5,555 nt of DNA from Betaproteobacteria bacterium. Lineage in GTDB: Bacteria; Pseudomonadota; Gammaproteobacteria; Burkholderiales; SG8-41. A program made the position numbers and the translations under genes. The DNA lies in NCBI GenBank assembly GCA_025353085.1, contig JANXRI010000116.1, positions 1 to 5,555 on the forward strand, given 5' to 3'. Below are positions 5,377 through 5,555 of the stretch, in pieces (the stretch's first letter is position 1; every line of letters begins with the position of its first letter). Below the pieces are notes generated by a model. That model made no database searches. It was not told where the DNA came from and saw nothing but the letters and a program-made list of their open reading frames with translations.

Positions 5377-5555
5377 GGCCGTGATCGCGCCGAAGATCCC
5401 GGCCGTTTCGCCATTGAACCTAAAAAAAGCAGTCGGACTGTCAATTTGCGTTGAGTTGAACGGTTAGCAGGCCCGGCGGAGCGGCGGTTGCGAGCATGAA
5501 TTTCGCGAATGCGCGGGCGAGGATCACGCGTAGCCGCTGGGCATCAGTCAACTGC
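5287..5555 (-). pseudogene. PEP-CTERM protein gene, 3' part, apparently frame-disrupted and cut by right edge
   Basis: The frame ending at TGA 5289-5287 is open only back to a TAA at 5466-5464, giving 59 residues. It contains FNSTQIDSPTAFFRFNGETA and then GIFGAITAVPEPG, which reads like genuine exported-protein sequence before a PEP-CTERM tail. No ATG, GTG or TTG lies in this open stretch, so it cannot start here. Upstream, another minus frame is open from the right edge to TGA 5443-5441 (LTDAQRLRVILARAFAKFML, then ATAAPPGLLTVQLNAN), and the two overlap by about 25 bases. A single indel near 5441-5466 would join them into one protein. Alternatives are a sequencing error, a decayed gene, or an unrelated upstream gene ending at 5441. 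The gene is convergent with the hotdog gene, 72 bases away. The N-terminus and function are not visible. Confidence 0.6.

Noticed and set aside
5207..5467. Plus-strand open frames of 86 and 78 codons at the right end
   Set aside because: They are antisense to the clear PEP-CTERM coding frame on the minus strand and resemble no known protein.

Overview
This looks like ordinary chromosomal DNA from a GC-rich Gram-negative bacterium, most probably a betaproteobacterium of the Burkholderiales type. That placement is an inference. It rests on a Bug/TctC-type periplasmic solute receptor lying head-to-head with a family III CoA-transferase, a PEP-CTERM/exosortase sorting signal, strong AGGAG-type ribosome binding sites, and an intergenic repeat built on the 'aaggacacg' word. 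I see no phage, transposase, CRISPR, tRNA or rRNA, and no evidence of a new defence or mobile system.

Layout, left to right. Positions 1-324 (minus) hold the N-terminal 108 residues of a CaiB/BaiF CoA-transferase that runs off the left edge. Positions 325-630 are a divergent intergenic region with a possible sigma70 promoter, four tandem 9-base units, a 12-base inverted repeat around them, and a near-perfect operator-like dyad. Positions 631-1587 (plus) encode a Bug-family tripartite tricarboxylate transporter receptor. Positions 1650-2066 (minus) encode a small membrane-anchored bacterial PH-domain protein, convergent with the receptor gene. Positions 2259-3584 (plus) encode a secreted SGNH/GDSL hydrolase. 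Positions 3743-4258 (plus) encode a general-stress-protein-26-like flavin-binding split-barrel protein. Positions 4387-5214 (plus) encode a double-hotdog MaoC-like protein. Positions 5287-5555 (minus) hold the 3' part of a PEP-CTERM protein gene whose reading frame appears broken near 5441-5466.

How they may work together: the CoA-transferase and Bug receptor share a divergent control region and plausibly belong to one carboxylic-acid uptake and activation locus. The other genes each have their own ribosome binding site and gaps of about 60-190 bases, so they look like independent units rather than one operon. The least ordinary items are the broken PEP-CTERM frame at the right edge, the structured repeat and dyad at 463-597, and the hotdog protein, whose hydratase-like motif lacks the expected aspartate.
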